Source of the DNA: Acanthopleura granulata
Lineage: Eukaryota; Mollusca; Polyplacophora; Chitonida; Chitonidae
Assembly (NCBI GenBank): GCA_016165875.1
Contig: JABBOT010000002.1
Span: 13,982,605-14,046,604 of the forward strand
Reading direction: 5' to 3'
Length of the DNA stretch: 64,000 nt
The translations under genes and the position numbers were made by a program. Below the pieces are notes generated by a model. The model was not told the DNA's origin, ran no database searches, and was given only the letters and a program-made list of their open reading frames with translations. Positions 9,854 through 19,803 of this stretch are shown piece by piece (within the stretch, counting starts at the first letter, position 1; each line of letters opens with the position of its first letter).

Positions 9854-10701
9854 TCACCTTCTAAATTTCCTTTTTTTTTGGCCCTTCACATTATTATCGG
9901 TCTCTCTTCGTTCGGTCAACTTGAGTTCGGCCAAACTTTTTTCCTGTTTGTTTTTTTTGGTCGCGGCCCCTGCTTGCCCTGCGGTTATCTTTTTTGGGGT
10001 CCTTTTGACGCTTCTCAGCCGAAGGTATCTCACTGGGGGTCTTTGACGCTCTTCAGCCGGAGGCGTCTCATTTGGTGGAGTCTCCGTCGCCGGTGCTACC
10101 ATCGGGCTGTTTGACATGGTCGTCATCTTCTGTTCTAGGGCAGGCATGTCCAAATCGAAAATTCTTCATAGTAGTCAAAGCTGTTGTAAGGGGGGGCTAA
10201 GTACATGCCGAACGTGTGGTACAGCTCACATGTGGTACTGATAAGCGCGTGTTCAACAAATGGATCGGATTCCAGATCGTCAATTAGTTTTGGTAGATTT
10301 TCTGAAGGAATTAGTAATAACAATCCCGCCAACCCCGAGTACATGGACAGCTCGGTACGATCGACAGTCCTAGTAACAACCGCACCAAGGTGCATCTCGT
10401 AACGTTTATTGAGTCTTTCAAATTGTTTTGTGGTCCATACCCTCTAGTTTCTCGGGAGTAAAGTCTTTTCCCAAGTACTGTTTGCACCGTCCACCAGCAG
10501 CAAGCGAGGCTAGCTCTCGTTTTTGCAGACATGCGGCACAATCCCTGTCTTCTCTTCTTCGCCCTTGGGATGAGGACTGACGCCCTTTCCATGCGGCTCT
10601 GTTCCCCGCCCTTGAGATGAGGAATTCGCGCACCCTCCATCGGGCTCTGGGGTCTCGTTCATTTCAATTAGCAACTCGTCGATAATTTCTTTGCAATCCA
10701 T
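9854..10701 (-). pseudogene. Polinton virion-associated protein candidate, broken
   Basis: Three frames join in order. The segment 10,701-10,510 begins MDCKEIIDELLIEMNETPEP and is polar and rich in Pro, Gly and Lys. Around 10,500-10,418 it reads RCKQYLGKDFTPEKLEGMD. The segment 10,395-10,160 contains MYSGLAGLLLLIPSENLPKL and DDLESDPFVEHALIST. After another shift, 10,153-9,854 encodes a Pro-rich, Lys/Arg-rich tail ending KGQKKRKFRR. About 280 residues in all. I take it for a conserved Polinton ORF lying directly downstream of the packaging ATPase on the same strand. The basic tail would suit DNA binding inside a particle, but this is inference; no named domain was recognised. Confidence 0.5.
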
Positions 10702-10722
10702 GGTAGTATAGTATCCTACTGT

Positions 10723-11383
10723 TCAAAGTTTAATAGAAAATTGATCAGCAGTGCTTAACATCTGATTAGCAGTGCTACTGCACGATGTACTTAGTCGGTT
10801 GATCAGTAGTAGGTTAGAAAGTTTTGTCTCTGCAACGTGCCTACGCACCGCGGAGTGTTCTTCTCTCTTTTTCGAGGCAATCTTTAAAAGCAATGTGTAA
10901 CTTTGCAGTAACAGGGCCACTGAGCGCGCGTTCTCGCCTAGATCGTTCAGGGCTGAGCTATATTTCTAGGTGAGGACTCACGCTTTGCTTCGCATGGCGG
11001 CCGAAGAAGACCAGCTCAGAGAGCATGTGTTTCTTATTGGTCAGCGAATTCGCAGCCGAGCAGTCGTCAATGATGTATATGGTTGGCTTGCCTTGGAACA
11101 ACTTGTAGAGGGCTCTAAGGCAGTTATGCAACCTCTCACCTGGAGTGATAACGTAGACATTGGGATCGTCTCAGACTCAGTGGCGCGTTTGGTACTCTTC
11201 GTTGTACTTCACAGTGGGGCACAGAATCGCAATTGGATCAAACACATGGCGATAGGGTCTCTCTAACAGATCGAGAATGAACACTGTTTTCCCACACCCG
11301 GCCCGTCCGCAGGTGGTAGCCGAATGGGGGTCGTTGAGGAGTATACTGTCAATAGACCGCGCTGAAAAACCTCCCATCTTCAA
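10723..11383 (-). pseudogene. FtsK/HerA-type genome-packaging ATPase, broken
   Basis: Packaging ATPases of this family (poxvirus A32-like) pump DNA into the capsid. The 11,383 frame opens with MKMGGFSARSI and contains the Walker A motif GRAGCGKT at about 11,302-11,325. A second frame (about 11,165-10,975) gives PNVYVITPGERLHNCLRAL and then the Walker B motif TIYIIDDCSA, followed by LSELVFFGRHAKQ. After a further stop near 10,962 the reading continues as ALNDLGENARSVALLL to a stop at 10,723. Both nucleotide-binding motifs are intact in sequence but in different frames. Its 5' end overlaps the 3' end of the capsid gene by about 35 bp, as in compact viral genomes. Confidence 0.85.
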
Positions 11384-12567
11384 ATTTAAGCTGTGCCTCT
11401 ATGACAAAGTACACGTTCAAATCATCTTCCCCCTCTGCCTTTTTCGTGATCTGAATGGTCACCCTCTCACTGGCGCTCTCGACGCGCTGCCCCCTACCGT
11501 GCAGCTGGTTGTCGTAAGTGGAGCGGAGGTCCAGCCACATGGCGTACTTGGTGGTTAAGAAGTCGACAAGGGACACGTTCGCCAGCGCTAGGTCTTGTGG
11601 CACCATGGCCACCTCGGGATGGCGCTTGCCTTGGCTGCAAAGAACTTCCTTGCCTCATCCGACTGCTGGTAGGCGCAGGGCCCTTGGTCGTACAGCTGGT
11701 TGGGGACCCCCTCGATTGTCACCTCCACCTTGGGTATTTTGGGGTTGTGGAAAGCCTGGGTGTCCCTCTGGGAGGCCGCCGCTTGGTCCTCGAACCGCAG
11801 TAAGATGCCTTTCATACTGCGGGCGGGTGGGTACGTTGAGGTTGATGTTCCACAGTCGATCGCTCTTGTCGCGGCTGATTTTGCCGTACAGTATTCCCAA
11901 ACTCCCCGCGTACTGGCAACGAATGATCCGGACCATCTCGGGCTGGGTGATCATGTCGTACTCGAGACTGATCTTCTCTGTGGTGTAACTGGTTGCTGCC
12001 AGGGCGGCAGTGTCCCCCGTGACCTGGATTACGCGGCTGTAGTCGTTGAAAGTTAGCTCGTATTCGAGCCTGTGCCCCTGGGCCGAGTGGTAAAATTTCA
12101 TATGAGCCTCCATTAGCTCAAAGTTTAGGGGGTAGTTGTAGCGGTTGCCATAGGCGTCCGCGATGGCAGTGTGAGCGGCACTGGTTGCGTGGATTTTGGT
12201 AACACTTCGACCAGCCGAAGTACCGATGCCCTGGTACTGGGCCGTCTTCCAAAGGTCCATGTAGCAGTGGTAAACGTCGCTGTCATCGATAGACATCACC
12301 TCGTTATGCTGATCTTGACCCTGGTATTCTTTACCACTGCACTGTCGAGGTTCCGGACCTAAGTTCGGTCTTCGTCGGTCGAGGTCAGGGAGAATGTGAA
12401 AGCAAGTCTCGTGGTCCCAGGGACAATGACCTAATCAGCGCCGAGATTGGCGAACCGAACCAGAAGTAGGTGATTCTCGTCTATCCTTCTCAACGTACTG
12501 CCGCATGCCTTTGGCCCCCAGCTGTTCACGGAGATTGCGGTGCGGATTAAGCTTCCGTCCGTCTTGA
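11349..12567 (-). pseudogene. Major capsid protein (double jelly-roll type), broken
   Basis: The reading starts near 12,567 with MSQDGRKLNP. It passes stops near 12,428 and 12,359 between segments such as LAFTFSLTSTDEDRT and VRNLDSAVVKNTRVKISI. It then continues in the long open segment 12,299-11,820 (SDVYHCYMDLWKTAQYQGIG, ELTFNDYSRVI, KISLEYDMITQPEMVRIIRC). Frame changes near 11,820 and 11,610 lead to KGILLRFEDQAAASQRDTQ and finally FLTTKYAMWLDLRSTYDNQL and DLNVYFVIEAQLKFEDGRF. The total of about 400 residues and the order of segments fit the capsid protein of one Polinton/adintovirus group. The assignment rests on recalled family resemblance and was not checked by search. At least two stops and two frameshifts make it inactive. 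Confidence 0.75.
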
Positions 12568-12653
12568 CTCATGCTTATTCAACAAGAATTGTTCCCGCAG
12601 ATATTATGAACTAATAGGCAACTGTATCATATCTTAAATATAATATATCAACG

Positions 12654-13410
12654 ATGGCGGATTTTAGGTTGGACCCTCTAGATGATCTTAATATTGATGG
12701 ACGGGAAGATGAAGGAACGCTGGAGACCTCGTTCTCTTCAAGAGTGGAGCAGCCATATGACAGACAAATGGCAGCCAAAGAGAGGGGAACAGAGGTCACA
12801 CGAAAAGCCATCGATGGCTATTATAAAGAGGAGCAATACATAGTGACTCCCGCTGCGGGGAGACATTATTCTGATTTCCAGCTCGTCGATAATCGACTAC
12901 GCCCTGTGGCTTATCCCAACTTTGATATTATCAACAAAAATACAGGCAAGCCTCTAGCGCTATCGACACTAGACAAGCGTTTTGGCGTGGGTTTCATCCG
13001 TGATGAACTTGGGTTTGATGACCGGAAGCGGGGAAAAGCTGCCACCAAAAGTCGTGACAGCTCTTCAGAAAGATAAGGATGACCTAGGTGAAGCCGCTGC
13101 TACCGAGAATGAGGAACAAGCGGTGCAGGAAACATCTGACGCGGTCGCAACCATCGAAACCACGCTGACTGAATCTGAGATCCAGGGGGCTCTCAGCCCA
13201 TATGGTGATCCCCCACTGATCCTCCGTGAGATGCATGGGCTTATGAAGGTAATGCAGACCTTCAGAGGGGAGCACATAAACCACCTTGCTAGAATAACTG
13301 CACTGAACGAGGACAATGTTTTGAAAGATAGACAACTTGATGAGGCTACCGAGGAGATTTCCAGGCGCCGCGGATTGTCGAAAATACTTGGGCTATGCTT
13401 GTCGTCATAG
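12654..13410 (+). pseudogene. Polinton ORF of unknown function, one frameshift
   Basis: An ATG at 12,654 opens MADFRLDPLDDLNIDGRED. The frame stays open to 13,076, but protein-like sequence appears to switch near 13,035 into the frame that ends at 13,410 (PPKVVTALQKDKDDLGEAAA and, near the end, HINHLARITALNEDNVLKD). The combined product would be about 250 residues, acidic at its N-terminus, with a C-terminal stretch that looks able to form a coiled coil. It is transcribed away from the capsid gene across a short AT-rich gap. I do not recognise the family. A virion or scaffolding role is only suggested by position. Confidence 0.5.
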
Positions 13411-13510
13411 TTAAAATTATTTACGCGTCCGTTCGGCCACATCTAACGTAACCAAATGAATGGTTACCAAGGCGGACGCTAAGTACTACTAATATCAGTT
13501 TTTCTTCATC

Positions 13511-14590
13511 GTGCTCTCTCGGTGAATTCTTCACTACTGGAGACGGCGCTGGAGTCGGCACGGTTACTGCAGCTCGTCTCCGAAGTCGAAGGCGCGTGAA
13601 CTATCCAGTTTACGTCTTCAATGACCCCGAGTTTCTGGTCTGCTGTGGCTATGGCGGTCTCGTTGTTATAGCCACCGATTTTTCAGATTAGTAGGTTGCC
13701 ATGTACATACCCACGCCAAACACATAATCCACCTTGGAGCGGGCGTACCTGAGGGCGTTCTGGTACCACTCTGTGGCCGAGGGCAGAGCAACAGGTCTTG
13801 TTATGGCGTCTTCGACATTAGCTACATACTACTTTTGCGCGTCACATGCCGTGCGTACCTTGCCTAAGATACTGCTACGGCTGTGCTCCGAGGATTGCCC
13901 AAACATAAATCCGAATGGTGTCGTTCACGCGCTCCACGCCTGCCTGGGTCAACCCTTCAGATTTGTCGAGGAAGAAGGTGGGGAATACTTTGCGAAATGC
14001 TATACATGTGGAATTTTTCTGGAGCTTGCTGGAATGACGTGCGGCTAGAATCGTAGTCGTAATGCGATTTCATGCATTCTCTCCACGTGACACAATAATA
14101 AGCCATGCCTGACCCGTGGTTTTCACTTCTTTTTTGCCGCCAATCTCTGTCTGGGGGACCCGAAACTCGGCGAAAATTTGCTCGTATCCCCACCCGTCCT
14201 AGGGGTTGTAGGTCGAACTCCATTCATCGTCTTGTGGAAGTAGTGCCTTAATCTTTTCCAGAATACTGCGCACTTGATAGTAAACGTGGAAGTGGAATAC
14301 AGTGTAGCTTAGTAGTGTACTGTTTACTATAAGGTGATTCTCTTTTGAAATTTTGCGAAATTGAGTTGGTTCTTCCACCAGGCCATCGGTTACCCGAGCC
14401 ATTTCTCGACCAATGCGTCGCTGTTGCTTTTTGGTAAGGTGTAGCGTTCAAGCACCTTTTGGAAAGTTACATCGAAAGCAACCTGCGAGTAATTCAGACT
14501 GGGACCTATCACCATGATTTCACTCGGCTCCTCAATCTCTTTTTCTCGATTATACCATTCCGACACGGTAATTGGTTACCTTCTAAGTGA
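13511..14590 (-). pseudogene. Large broken Polinton ORF, function unknown
   Basis: The minus strand reads from about 14,590 (SEWYNREKEIEEPSEIMVIG, NYSQVAFDVTFQKVLERYTL). A frame switch at about 14,405 leads to KENHLIVNSTLLSYTVFHFH and KIKALLPQDDEWSSTYNP, and another near 14,200 to GYEQIFAEFRVPQTEIGGKK. Further switches near 14,060, 13,870 and 13,690 lead to AFRKVFPTFFLDKSEGLTQ, then ATEWYQNALRYARSKVDYVF, and finally a Ser-rich tail ending at a stop at 13,511. This amounts to roughly 350 residues. The good continuity across breaks supports one former gene in the virion block. No named domain was recognised; a maturation or minor structural role is possible. Confidence 0.5.
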
Positions 14591-14616
14591 ATGAAAACGC
14601 CTTATCAAACATATTT

Positions 14617-15310
14617 CTGAATATGTTGGTCACACTGAGCGATGTTCAACAGAGGAACACTGTCCTCCTCCCATCAAGAAGGTCAGTATGAGGTCACCCC
14701 ATTCGAAATGACTTTCTACCCACTCTTGGTGAACATTGGCGCCAAAGTATGTTTCAAGTTTAATGATAAGCCGATAGTCGTGCCAAGTGTCTATTACACC
14801 GTCTACGCCCTTGAGAAAGAACTGTTCTAACCTTTGGGTGCTACACTGCAACTGAATGAAGCTACTGAACGCGTGCAGCTGGGACTCGCCACAAAGACTT
14901 ATGTCATCAGTCTGTTAGATCTAGATGATATCCTGGGATTCTGAAGCGCAAGAGAACCCATGGGTGGAATAAATGAAGACGAGAAATCACCCAAACTGAC
15001 GCCTCACAAAGAAATATTTGTCCACCTACAGGATGTGAGCGCGTCCGAAAAGATCTCCGCAGTGTCTACCAGTAATGCAGGTGGCTTTAGTCTCCTGAGA
15101 GCAGTCCCAATATCCCATGAAGGAATGAACTCCGGAAGGACGGTGGCATTTGCCAATCCACAGTACAAAAAACTGTTGGCTGGCTTCGTGCCAGTGATTA
15201 CTGTAAATGTATCAAACAATTGCGACCAACCTAGCGATACATCATACTTAAGCGTAACTTTACACATTCGCCGGCGTGATGGACTCAGTGGGCCCCAGTT
15301 GCACTAGCCC
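14617..15310 (+). pseudogene. Penton-like minor capsid protein candidate, broken
   Basis: The plus strand reads from about 14,617. The segment 14,670-14,830 contains VTPFEMTFYPLLVNIGAKVC. After a stop, 14,834-14,942 gives LGATLQLNEATERVQLGLA and LDLDDILGF. After another stop, the open segment 14,960-15,307 has KEIFVHLQDVSAS, GGFSLLRAVPISHEGMN and a final VTLHIRRRDG. A beta-rich body, a late LLR-V-P element and a terminal strand ending in basic residues resemble the Polinton minor capsid (single jelly-roll, penton-type) protein as I know the family. That assignment was not tested by search or structure prediction. Two stops and one likely frameshift interrupt it. Confidence 0.6.
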
Positions 15311-15801
15311 TAGCCTTATCGGGTCTGGCAGATGGCAATGGCTTTAAAAGGGAAGGGGTGGATGAACGGATTTACGCCTTCCAATGCCAGCGAGGTGTTT
15401 ATTCACGAAAGAAGGTGCCGTTCGGGAGATCTGGAGAACCATAGAAGTTTCATGAGCTCCCCGATGTGGATATCGAAGCCCCGAGTGCACTCAAAAAACT
15501 CAGCCTAGTTCCATGTGATAATAGTGAGAACAGCGTATGGGGTCTCGCTAAATCGGATGATCCCAAATGGGACATTGATCTGGTTGTGACCACGAACCAG
15601 GGGCAAACAACAAAGGGTGGTGTTGTTCAGAATTTTTTGAATGATGGCACGGCTTACCTCTCGTACACGGCACAGGGAGATGAACTTCATGTAAGGATAC
15701 TGCCGGAATGGGGCCATGCGATCGGAGGAGGTCCAGATGAAACATCTTACTCGATATCAACACACCATTTCGCTTTGACGCGGTACCCCCGCATTCCATA
15801 A
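15277..15801 (+). pseudogene. Polinton ORF of unknown function downstream of the minor capsid gene
   Basis: The reading begins with an ATG at 15,277 that overlaps the end of the preceding gene. It changes frame in the first few codons (ALALALSGLADGNGFKREG) and passes a stop near 15,440. It continues in the open frame 15,466-15,801, which encodes DIEAPSALKKLSLVPCD, DPKWDIDLVVTTNQ, VVQNFLNDGTAYLSYTAQG and ends STHHFALTRYPRIP. The beta-rich pattern suits a virion protein, but I cannot name it. Confidence 0.5.
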
Positions 15802-16054
15802 TCATTCTGGATATTATATTGAGTAATAATCCAGTTTCCCAGTTCTTCACATACTTCCTGGCTTGAAGATCGGCTGCAAAGCATGTCGGTAAAAGCGTAA
15901 CGATCTTTGTAAAAATGCTTCAGGAAGGAGCTAATCAGGTTGAGAAGACTTTAGACAATGTCCAGGCCTGTGCGGCACAATTGGTGCGGGTGAACCGCAT
16001 AAATCTGGAACATGGCGTTATGTTGACAACTGTATCCAGCATTAGATCCATCTG

Positions 16055-16372
16055 ATGAAAAAACTTTCCAATAGAAGGTTTCGACAGAGAGGTGGAATAC
16101 CGGCGTTCGATTTAGTTGTAGTAATATACGCAGGTGGACTATACGATGTGCACACGAAGCTTATCCAATATACTCACTGTGACCGCAATTGGGGTCAGGT
16201 GAGGTTTAGCTGCATATATTATACACAAAATGAAATGATCACTGTACAGGGCCAGACAAATGAAATAACGAAGCTTAATGATAAATCTGATGATCTAATT
16301 TGGTCTGGGTCGCCCGTCCTCAATGATAAAATATATCAGGTCATCGAGAAGAGGTCGCCAGACTCCAACTGA
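16055..16372 (+). pseudogene. Polinton ORF fragment, function unknown
   Basis: A 105-codon open frame encodes AFDLVVVIYAGGLYDVHTKL, RFSCIYYTQNEMITVQGQT and IWSGSPVLNDKIYQVIEKRS. The stretch immediately upstream (15,840-16,050) looks like decayed coding sequence in other frames, so this may be the 3' part of a longer gene. No family was recognised. Confidence 0.4.
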
Positions 16373-16379
16373 CGGATTT

Positions 16380-17266
16380 GTTGAAGTGAAAAAAAACCCC
16401 TTGTCACGTCTCTATTTCTTTTTATGCGCTTTGGGATTCTGGAGGCCTTTTTTCCACTGGGAAATACTTCCTATGGGCCTGTGGAAACTGGTCGCCCATG
16501 TTAGGCGTGCGAGCCTTCTACAATACCACACCCGTCTTTGGGCTGAACCAGCCTAGGGGTTTGAACCCCCAACATGTGAGACGTGAATGGCGAGTACCAT
16601 TATCTGTCTTTGGTGGATCCCACTACTCCACCCGCAGTACGAGTAACTTAGCTGCGAAGTTATAAATTTATACCTCCTAAACCCTGTTGCATATATTGGT
16701 GGCCAAAAGTACCTATTTTATATAGAAAGACGCGCTGATGAGGAATATTGCTTTAGTTTTTGTACAGGACGACTATTTTCGCTGAATTCCGCAGATAAAA
16801 GTATACCAGTCATCAATCCCACAATGCCAAGCGGTAGACATGGCGCAGATACTGAGAACTCGGTTCACATGGAAAATCGGTAATATAGCCTCTACATAGT
16901 TCTATATTTACACCAGCTAGTTGTAGACTGTATTTTATCCACGGTTGGAACTGATGTATACATGATAGAAGGGCTAATATTGTGGCCAGTGTTTCACACA
17001 GCCCTGGTACACACATATAGAGGTCAGAAGACTTACACATAAGCGTTTACTCTTAGCATGTGTTATATATGGCGAACCCCGAAGTATGTGAGCTCTGGGC
17101 TATAGCCACTACACATGGCCCTTACTGTTAGCGCGATATAGGCGGCTCCGGCCTGCATTGCCTGCACAGTCTGAACACACTTGCGGATTTTGGTTAGGTG
17201 GACACTTTCAACCATGCACATTTATTTTGACTCGTCATGTTGCGATTCAATCGCTACAGGTATAGA
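16380..17266. other. Polinton interior without a recognisable gene
   Basis: Only short frames with no protein-like continuity are seen here. The region probably holds decayed coding or terminal sequence of the element. Confidence 0.4.
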
Positions 17267-17640
17267 CTAGCGATTGGGTTTCTCTAAAGGGGGAGCCCCC
17301 ATGGACGGCGTTGGTGGTAAGCCGTCACTTATTGCTCCGCGTGTATGCGAATCTTTGTAGGTGGTGTTGTAGCAAACGGAAGTTTTGCCAAAGGCCGGTC
17401 TTGTCTTAATAACCCATGCATCACAGTGTTCGTCCATCATGATGCCGTAGCCGTCATTAAGAAATTGCTTCATGCGGTGTTCACTTTCACGTCCGTATAA
17501 AACCTCCATTGGGATATATTGTTTTATCCAGGCGGTATCTTTAAAAGGGAAAACCCCCTGGCCGGCGAGGATGGTGAGCCGTCCAAGGGGCTTTTCTATA
17601 CGACTTGAAGACCGAATCTGCTTGAGCTCCGGTCTACATA
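17267..17640 (-). pseudogene. Terminal Polinton ORF reaching into the right inverted repeat
   Basis: The minus-strand frame ending at 17,267 has an ATG at 17,509 but stays open upstream to about 17,640, inside the terminal repeat (KPLGRLTILAGQGVFPFKD, then MEVLYGRESEHRMKQF and DEHCDAWVIKTRPAFGKTSV). The left repeat, read outward to inward near 2,440-2,490, encodes a related peptide (KGRTTFLAGPEG). The N-terminus may therefore once have been present in both arms. No family was recognised. Confidence 0.35.
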
Positions 17641-17782
17641 ATTAATTACATGTACTATTTTTATGTATGCGAACGGGCTCCGGCCTACATTCACAATTGC
17701 CAACTATCTATGTACGTGGATCCCTAAGCTCTGCTCTGCGCGGGAGGATGGGCAAAAAAGTCAAATCGCACTCCCTGCTGCT
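17548..17782 (-). repeat. Polinton right terminal inverted repeat
   Basis: This is the inverted partner of 2,283-2,490. The terminal block ends at 17,782, the 46-bp core is 17,682-17,727, and the inner block around 17,552-17,585 contains the complement of CCTCGCCGGCC. The arms differ by insertions of tens of bases. Confidence 0.85.
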
Positions 17783-18329
17783 CAGCTGTAACGGTTTTCT
17801 GTAACGTGATCTCCAAATATGGGGAAAATTGCATTTTTCGAAATTGATCGTAATTTGCGTCAAAAGTGTACATCGCAGACAAAAAATAAGATCAGATTCG
17901 TGATGAAGACGTCAAACTACATCAGGTGGCATACTTAAAATGTTTAAGTTTAAAAACTTTTGTTCAAGTGATAACTTTGGTGATCAATGCATTTCTCTAG
18001 TTTTCAGGATATGAAAATGATGTTTGCAAACGTAATTTGTCCAAACGTGTTCTGGACAAAAGGACACGTCAACGCTATTCCATTCATGGCAATATGGCGT
18101 CCGAAATGGTTCAGGTTGAAATATAAATATTGTGGGGAAAAACTTCCAGGTAAAAATGATAAGAAATAGACTGGAATTTAACCTCAGAGTGCTAGCACTA
18201 GTCTGCAGTGCCGAATAATTTCATGATACTTGAAAAAAGAGAGAAAAAAGACTAGCAGGATTTATCTGGATTTGAACCCGAGACTGCTCAGGTAAAAAGA
18301 GACCCCCCACCCAAAAAAAAAACAAACAC
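17783..18329 (+). repeat. Repeat unit A, right part
   Basis: This stretch matches 18,622-19,105 (cagctgtaacggttttctgtaacgt against caactgtaacggttttctgtaacgt, and later gaatttaacctcagagtgctagcactagtctgcagtgcc in both). Together with 1,937-2,282 it makes one complete unit of about 0.88 kb once the Polinton is ignored. Confidence 0.8.
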
Positions 18330-19105
18330 TGAAAAGATTGAAAAGGGATGAACTGGATCTGAACCCATGACTGCCATATAGAATGAGCCTACTACAAAAA
18401 CCAGAGTAGAAGTAGATCAGCTTTGATCCTTTGCCCATAGACCATAACAAAAGACATAAAGAATACAGTGTAGAAAGGATAAACTCCATTCTCATAGTAA
18501 ACAGCACTCAGCGATGAAGGTTTCCTATCACATGACCTCTAAATGTGGTGAAAATTTTGCTTTTTTCCACTTTGAATAGTACATATATATGGCCTTTTCC
18601 CCTCCGTAATTTTCAGCATTACAACTGTAACGGTTTTCTGTAACGTAACCTCCAAATATGGGGAAAATTGCAGTTTTCGAAACTTGATCGTAATTTGTGT
18701 CAAAAGTAACATCAGATTCGTGATTAAAATATTTAAATTCAAAAACGTTTGGTCACATGACAACTTCGGTAATGAGTGCATTTCTACAGTTTTCAGGACA
18801 TGAAAATGATTTTTGCACGCGTAATTTGCTCCGACGCGTGTCTGCGGTTAAATTTCAGTTCGATCGGAAAAACCCTTCTTGAGAAAATGACATGTCAGCG
18901 CATTCTATTCATGGCAATATGGCGTCCGAGGTAGTTCAGGTTGAAATATAAAAATTCTGGAGAAAAACTTCCATGTAAAAATGATAAGAAATAGATTGGA
19001 ATTTAACCTCAGAGTGCTAGCACTAGTCTGCAGTGCCTATGATACTTGAAAAAATAAAGAGAGGAAAAAGACTAGCAGGATTTAACTGGATTTGAACCTG
19101 AGACT
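18330..19105 (+). repeat. Repeat unit B with uninterrupted Polinton target site
   Basis: This is the second tandem copy of the flanking unit. Near 18,603-18,650 it reads ttttcagcattacaactgtaacgg, an intact junction equivalent to the two Polinton flanks joined at CAGCT. Both units contain a motif resembling the complement of a tRNA B box (ggatttgaacccgagact near 18,270, ggatttgaacctgagact near 19,087, ggatctgaacccatgact near 18,355), which suggests that a tRNA-derived SINE fragment is part of the unit. Confidence 0.75.
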
Positions 19106-19477
19106 GTTGGGCACAGCGTCCATTGGAGCTATGGTGAAAGCCAGCGAATAGAAAATAAACAATCCTGTCAGATACAAAGGCTCTGTCACATGTAGGGAGA
19201 GACTGTACATTTGATTTACTGCTCCCGGCGGCAGACAGAATTACTATACCCGCCGTGTGGCCAGCCAAACCACACTAGATGCTTTCGTGAAGTCGTGCAC
19301 AAAGCTCCCATGTTCTTTAAATGGGAGGGTTTTGACAAATTTTTGAGGTGTTTTGGGGTAAAAACTTACAAGCTTTTTCGACAAAAATTTGAAAACAATA
19401 CAATGTACAAAACTAAATCTTGCAGATTTGTAATTCTGACAACAAGGAGAACCAGAGAGTGCTCTATCTGGACTATA

Positions 19478-19501
19478 ATAATAATAATAATAATAATAAT
19501 A
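19478..19501. repeat. (AAT)n microsatellite
   Basis: About eight uninterrupted ATA/AAT triplets are present. Confidence 0.9.
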
Positions 19502-19596
19502 GTCTGAATGGCTGAAACCCCTAATAAAAAACTATGGTATGATATTTGAGAGAGACAACGTTACATTTGTATGTGCTTAGATGCAGAGTGATGTAA

Positions 19597-19803
19597 ATTT
19601 ATTTATTTATTTGATTAGTGTTTTACGCCGTACCCAAGAATATTTCATTTGTACGACGGCGGCCAGGATTACGGAGGGGGAAACCCACGACCATCCGGAG
19701 AGGAAGCCACCCTGGGATGAACTCACAACGAACGCATTGGTGGGAGGCTTCTGGGTCATTGCGCTGTACTAGCGGGCTAACCAACTGAGCCACGGAGGGC
19801 GCC
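19597..19803 (-). mobile_element. SINE copy with internal deletion
   Basis: On the left it has tttatttatttatttgatt and the gtgttttacgccgtaccc phrase, and on the right ccaactgagccacggag, the complement of the tRNA-like head. The central body is shortened: the TGGGAAGGTCTGCCAGCAAC stretch is missing between the GGATGGTCGTGGGTTTCC and CTTCCTCTCCGG phrases. Confidence 0.8.

Larger units (their letters stand above)
2283..17782 (+). mobile_element. Polinton/Maverick (adintovirus-like), 15.5 kb, degraded
   Basis: The ends are inverted copies: AGCAGCAGGGAGTG starts at 2,283 and its complement ends at 17,782. Inside them lies a 46-bp inverted core with few mismatches (2,323-2,368 and 17,682-17,727). 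The flanks duplicate CAGCT (2,278-2,282 and 17,783-17,787). Polintons typically begin with AG, are 15-20 kb long and encode protein-primed PolB, a retroviral-type integrase, a packaging ATPase and jelly-roll capsid proteins. All of these are recognisable here, in the usual two-block arrangement. Every large gene carries stops and frameshifts, and the two arms have diverged with indels, so the insertion is old and cannot move by itself. The target duplication is 5 bp, whereas 6 bp is usual. Confidence 0.92.
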
